Source: Prevotellamassilia timonensis (GTDB taxonomy: Bacteria; Bacteroidota; Bacteroidia; Bacteroidales; Bacteroidaceae). Taken from it: a stretch of DNA of 64,000 nucleotides. Positions 60,445-64,000 of this stretch are shown here, one piece after another; positions within the stretch are counted from its first letter, which is position 1, and each line of letters opens with the position of its first letter. The DNA lies in contig NZ_LT629844.1 in the NCBI RefSeq assembly GCF_900106785.1, positions 629,109-693,108 of the forward strand, given 5' to 3'. Both the position numbers and the translations under genes were made by a program. The notes under the pieces were generated by a model. The model was not told the origin of the DNA. It worked only from the letters and a program-made list of their open reading frames with translations, and ran no database searches.

Positions 60445-60999
60445 ATGTTAGACGACGTAGTACTAAAAGTAATAAGAGAAATTTTACATTGGCTAAACAC
60501 GAATTATCACATAATGCTATATAAACGGCGAGGAAAAATCAATGGCTCCTTTGTAGATTATGCAATGGCTTTGGCCTATGAGAATGAATACGTTGCTCAT
60601 TGTCGAAGAAGCAAAAGTGGACAAGGAGAAGTTATTTTGGAAACTATTGACGGCAATGTGTATGTAAGGTCTAATTATAAAGGAACTTACACCATAGCGT
60701 TATTAGATGCTTACCATGCTGAGCATTATCAAGAGCCAATAGTTAAGGCTACTTATGAAGAGCTAAGCCAAAATGATAAAGAAGTAACCTATTATGTTGT
60801 TGACAAGGGCGCCCAAGGGCTGTATCTAAATATTGAAACAGAAATAAAAGCTGACCCTAAAGAAAAGGATGCCCAATACTACATAACAGGGTATATCGAA
60901 AGTGTTTTGGTAGAAAAACAAAAAAAGCTGGCATCTACATTTAGAAAGTATAAGGAGGTTATTCCCTGTTCAACGTATGATTCGTTAAATAAAAAGTAG
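60445..60999 (+). CDS. Hypothetical protein in the Ter-phosphatase-kinase cluster
   Basis: This 184-residue protein is AT-richer than its neighbours. It reads MLDDVVLKVIREILHWLNTN, then VILETIDGNVYVRSNYKG and TYYVVDKGAQGLYLNIETEI. It has no signal peptide, clear membrane segment or catalytic motif. It starts 66 bp after the TerY gene and ends 14 bp before the phosphatase start. It is not recognised; it may be a recent arrival given its base composition. Confidence 0.55.
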   Translation: MLDDVVLKVIREILHWLNTNYHIMLYKRRGKINGSFVDYAMALAYENEYVAHCRRSKSGQGEVILETIDGNVYVRSNYKGTYTIALLDAYHAEHYQEPIVKATYEELSQNDKEVTYYVVDKGAQGLYLNIETEIKADPKEKDAQYYITGYIESVLVEKQKKLASTFRKYKEVIPCSTYDSLNKK

Positions 61000-61013
61000 G
61001 AGTGAACCATATT

Positions 61014-62555
61014 ATGACATTAGACAAAGCTTTACAAATTCTCATAGGTAATCGAGATGACGACAAGGCGGAGAAAATCCTTCATTTCTTGTCAGACAAA
61101 TTATGGGAACTATATAATACAGACGTTATGGACAAAGTGAAAATGGCTGACGGTGGGTTGAAATGGAACCTCAACATGCCTAATGCCAAAGAAAATATAG
61201 AATACAACCAAACCGTAGTAATGCCACAAGTAAACTCTGACATACTTAATAATGTGGAACTGGAACTTGTGGACGTTAAGGGACTGGACGAGGATAACCA
61301 CGGACTAAAACTGACGGTTGCGCCAGATGGCAAAAGTTTTACCATAACCGGCACGCCTTCTTTGGAAAGCTTCCGCAAAGATGGTGCCGTGGCAGAATCT
61401 ACTTTTGAATTGACATTGGTATATAAGTTCTGTGGCGGAATAGAGATGCCTGAAAACATGCCTACACTGGAACGTAAAATACCATTTGTCATCAATCAAG
61501 ACCCGCGCAAACTATGGCGCAACTTGCCTGTGGATTGGGAGAATATGCCCGAACCAAAATACAAGAACGACGACACGCAGGTGGAGTATGTAAAGGTTGA
61601 GGCCTTGGCTGACGGCACGCCACAAAAGGACATTGTGGCTGCAAGCAAACGCGGCCGCAGCCATGCGCAGGAGGGAAAACCGCGTGACGACTATTTCCGC
61701 ATGGAGCACATGGACAACGGGTGGTACATCATGGCTGTTGCCGATGGAGCGGGCTCTGCTAAATATTCGCGTCAAGGTTCAAAGATTGCTTGTGATGAGG
61801 CGGTAAGTTATTGTATGTCGAAACTCGGACAGAGCAAGGCTTTTGAAGACGCTATCGAAATTTATAGCCATCTGCATGATATAACGGAAGAAGATGCCCG
61901 TAAAACTGTGGGCAATCACATCTATAATATTGTAGGGAAAGCTGCTTTTGATGCTCACAAGGCCATACAGACAGAAGCGTCTCTGACAAAACAGCCCATA
62001 AAGTATTATGCCACGACTCTGCTGCTTGCCATTTGCAAGAAGTTCAGTTTCGGTTGGTTTGTGGCTTCGTTCTGGGTGGGCGATGGTGCAATCTGTCTTT
62101 ACGACAGAAAAGCTCACACTGCCAAAATACTTGGTGTGCCCGACGAGGGTGAGTATGCAGGGCAGACACGTTTCCTTACCATGTCTGAAATATTTGAGGA
62201 CACTACGGCTCTGTATCAGCGTCTGCGTTTCAATATAGTCGATGATTTCACAGCTTTGTTCTTGATGAGTGATGGCGTGAGCGACCCGAAGTTTGAAACA
62301 GATGCCAATCTTAACAATCCCGACAAATGGGACGCGCTATGGGACGACCTGAAAGAGAATGGCGTTGAACTGACTGACGACAACGAAGCTTCGAAAGACC
62401 AATTACTGGACTGGCTCGATTTTTGGTCGCCCGGCAATCATGATGACCGCACAATAGCCATTCTTTATGAGGGAGAAGATAATAATCTTGTCGAGAAGAA
62501 TGCAGCAGAGAACCAAACTTCGGAAAAAGAACTTGAGGAACAACAAAACGAATAG
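61014..62555 (+). CDS. PP2C-type serine/threonine phosphatase of the Ter system
   Basis: This 513-residue protein has an N-terminal ~190-residue module with beta-type sequence (LKLTVAPDGKSFTITGTPSL). A PP2C-like domain follows: GRSHAQEGKPRDDYF, WYIMAVADGAGSAKYSRQGS (metal-binding Asp and Gly), FVASFWVGDGAICLYDRK, LFLMSDGVSDPKF and the final NHDDRTIAILYEG. An in-frame GTG at 61002 is also possible; the ATG at 61014 was preferred. It should oppose the kinase encoded next, and starts right after the unknown 184-residue gene. Confidence 0.9.
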   Translation: MTLDKALQILIGNRDDDKAEKILHFLSDKLWELYNTDVMDKVKMADGGLKWNLNMPNAKENIEYNQTVVMPQVNSDILNNVELELVDVKGLDEDNHGLKLTVAPDGKSFTITGTPSLESFRKDGAVAESTFELTLVYKFCGGIEMPENMPTLERKIPFVINQDPRKLWRNLPVDWENMPEPKYKNDDTQVEYVKVEALADGTPQKDIVAASKRGRSHAQEGKPRDDYFRMEHMDNGWYIMAVADGAGSAKYSRQGSKIACDEAVSYCMSKLGQSKAFEDAIEIYSHLHDITEEDARKTVGNHIYNIVGKAAFDAHKAIQTEASLTKQPIKYYATTLLLAICKKFSFGWFVASFWVGDGAICLYDRKAHTAKILGVPDEGEYAGQTRFLTMSEIFEDTTALYQRLRFNIVDDFTALFLMSDGVSDPKFETDANLNNPDKWDALWDDLKENGVELTDDNEASKDQLLDWLDFWSPGNHDDRTIAILYEGEDNNLVEKNAAENQTSEKELEEQQNE

Positions 62556-62558
62556 GTT

Positions 62559-64000
62559 ATGGCAAACAAGGTAACATTAAAAGCACAAGATGGCAGCACC
62601 GTTGAGTTTTACGATGAGATAAAGGCTCAAGGTGGTGTCAAGGACGTGTATTTCTCTACGGACAAGACGTATGTTGTGGCCTTCTACCGCAAGCCTGTCA
62701 ATGCCAATGACAAGGCTCGAATCAACGACATTGTCAACGTTCATAGAAATCGTATTTTTACCAATGATGCCGCAGGGCAGTATTGGAGTCAGTTCTTTGC
62801 ATGGCCAACCAAAATTGTTGAGTGGAAAGGGCTGACGGGCATCGTGATACCTTTCTACGACAAGAAGTTTTTCTTCAGCGGTGTGGCCGACTCTTGGCCA
62901 TTCATCAAGAACGGACAGGAGAAAAACGGCAAATGGTTCTCGTCGGCCAAGCTTATCAACCGTTTTGTCCCCACTGACCAAAAAGGTACTTTTTTGAACC
63001 GTCTGCACATGTGCCTGAAGATAGCCCGTGCCATGCGACGGCTTCATGCTGCAGGTCTCGCTCACTCCGACCTTTCATATAACAATGTGTTGGTTGACCC
63101 ATTGAGTGGCAATGCCTGTATCATCGATTGCGACGGTCTTGTTGTGCCACACAAGTTTCCGCCCGAGGTTGTGGGCACCCCCGGTTTCATAGCTCCAGAG
63201 GTGCTTGCTACGAAAGCTCTCAAGGTTGACGATCCGAAAAAGAACCTTCCTAAAATAGAAACCGACCGTCATGCGCTTGCCGTCCTTATCTACACATTTC
63301 TGCTCAACCGCGATCCGTTAGATGGAGGCAAGGTGTGGAACGTAGATGATCCGCAAAAGGACGATGACATGCGCTATGGTTCAAAGGCTTTGTTCATAGA
63401 GCACCCAACAGACAAAACCAATCGTGTAAAGGCAGACCAATTGCTAAAGTCGCAGCTTCCGCAAGGTGACCCTGCAAAAATGCCTTATACAATATGCGGA
63501 CCAAACCTGAAAGATCTGTTCGACAAGGCTTTCATTGATGGTTTGCATAATCCTGCAGCCCGTCCCTCTGCTTTGCAATGGGAGGAGGCTTTAGTCAAGA
63601 CTTGTGACTTGGTGCAACCATGCCAAAACCCGAAGTGTGAGGCACACTGGTATGTGTTCGACAACACTACCAAACCGCGCTGCCCGTTTTGTGGAACAGA
63701 GTATAAAGGGCAACTGCCAATTCTCAATTTCTACTATGCCCCTTCGCACGGAAAGTATATATCTGAGAATTACCGCCTTATGGTATACGACAAGCAGACC
63801 CTGTACAAATGGCATGCCAACAACCTCGTGCCTTGCAACGAGAAGACAAGCGCAGATGACAAGAAACCTGTTGGCGACTTTCATTTCTACAATGGCCAAT
63901 GGATCCTCATCAACCGCCGCTTGCCGGATATGTATGATGTCACAGACAAAAAGCCCATAGGCATCGGCCAGTACGTGCCGCTCACCGAGGGCAGACAAAT
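62559..64000 (+). CDS. Serine/threonine protein kinase of the Ter system (partial, runs off the window)
   Basis: At least 480 codons from the ATG at 62559, 3 bp after the phosphatase stop. Visible motifs are the catalytic loop LAHSDLSYNNVLVD, the metal-binding Asp in CIIDCDGLVVPH, and the activation segment GTPGFIAPEVL. A later Cys pair set (CQNPKCEAH and CPFCGTEYKG) suggests a zinc ribbon after the kinase domain. With the TerY protein and PP2C upstream it completes the phosphorylation triad described for Ter systems. The C-terminus is outside the window. Confidence 0.92.
   Translation, partial: MANKVTLKAQDGSTVEFYDEIKAQGGVKDVYFSTDKTYVVAFYRKPVNANDKARINDIVNVHRNRIFTNDAAGQYWSQFFAWPTKIVEWKGLTGIVIPFYDKKFFFSGVADSWPFIKNGQEKNGKWFSSAKLINRFVPTDQKGTFLNRLHMCLKIARAMRRLHAAGLAHSDLSYNNVLVDPLSGNACIIDCDGLVVPHKFPPEVVGTPGFIAPEVLATKALKVDDPKKNLPKIETDRHALAVLIYTFLLNRDPLDGGKVWNVDDPQKDDDMRYGSKALFIEHPTDKTNRVKADQLLKSQLPQGDPAKMPYTICGPNLKDLFDKAFIDGLHNPAARPSALQWEEALVKTCDLVQPCQNPKCEAHWYVFDNTTKPRCPFCGTEYKGQLPILNFYYAPSHGKYISENYRLMVYDKQTLYKWHANNLVPCNEKTSADDKKPVGDFHFYNGQWILINRRLPDMYDVTDKKPIGIGQYVPLTEGRQ

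Overview
The window looks like a chromosomal segment from a Bacteroidales bacterium, most likely Prevotellaceae. Three things point there. Promoters fit the Bacteroidetes pattern TTG-N17-21-TANNTTTG at many genes, and Shine-Dalgarno-like sites are scarce. Many products are Bacteroidetes-type lipoproteins or secreted proteins. The intergenic space is packed with palindromic repeat families. I saw no rRNA, tRNA or CRISPR array.

Layout. 1-5150: end of a cell-elongation operon (mrdA-rodA), a small membrane protein, two repeat elements, an HsdR_N-type solitary protein and a lipoprotein. 5157-10103: a tight minus-strand operon encoding a caspase-like peptidase, an ECF sigma factor, a membrane protein resembling an anti-sigma factor, and a TPR-CHAT peptidase. 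Both peptidases carry export signals. 10640-17200: holA, a long AT-rich gap with a candidate structured RNA, an XRE regulator, an M15-like peptidase, an MGMT-type DNA repair protein, eroded prophage scraps and an Rpn nuclease. 17250-25510: a Wzi-like outer-membrane protein, then ilvD-ilvB-ilvN-ilvC. 25600-27060: a repeat cluster around a truncated vapE. 27060-40220: housekeeping and accessory genes (DMT exporter, nitroreductases, NosR-like redox protein, aroB, thioesterase, C11 peptidase, hipBA, secreted proteins). 40230-47820: repeats, tcdA, a HAD phosphatase, pgi behind four tandem promoter-like copies, a 300-bp inverted repeat, a Nudix hydrolase and a GH20 hexosaminidase. 47900-54090: a mobile-DNA zone with two IS110-family elements, an intact vapE and many palindromes. 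54096-64000: a Ter-type stress cluster (TerD paralogues, TerA-like, TerY-type VWA proteins, AIM24, PP2C phosphatase, Ser/Thr kinase) that runs off the end.

Main discoveries. (1) The second IS110 element interrupts a palindromic repeat so cleanly that its ends and core dinucleotide can be read, and the RNA upstream of its transposase contains both target and donor guides (a bridge RNA decoded from sequence alone). (2) The caspase/ECF/anti-sigma/TPR-CHAT operon suggests a proteolytic envelope-signalling module. (3) Three ~400-bp noncoding elements share a central CTGTTGCTCCGACAG-type hairpin. Two lie upstream of vapE genes that also share an identical palindromic operator and promoter layout. 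(4) The pgi promoter has been tandemly multiplied inside an 88-bp palindromic repeat. Functions are inferred from recognisable motifs only; no database search was run.
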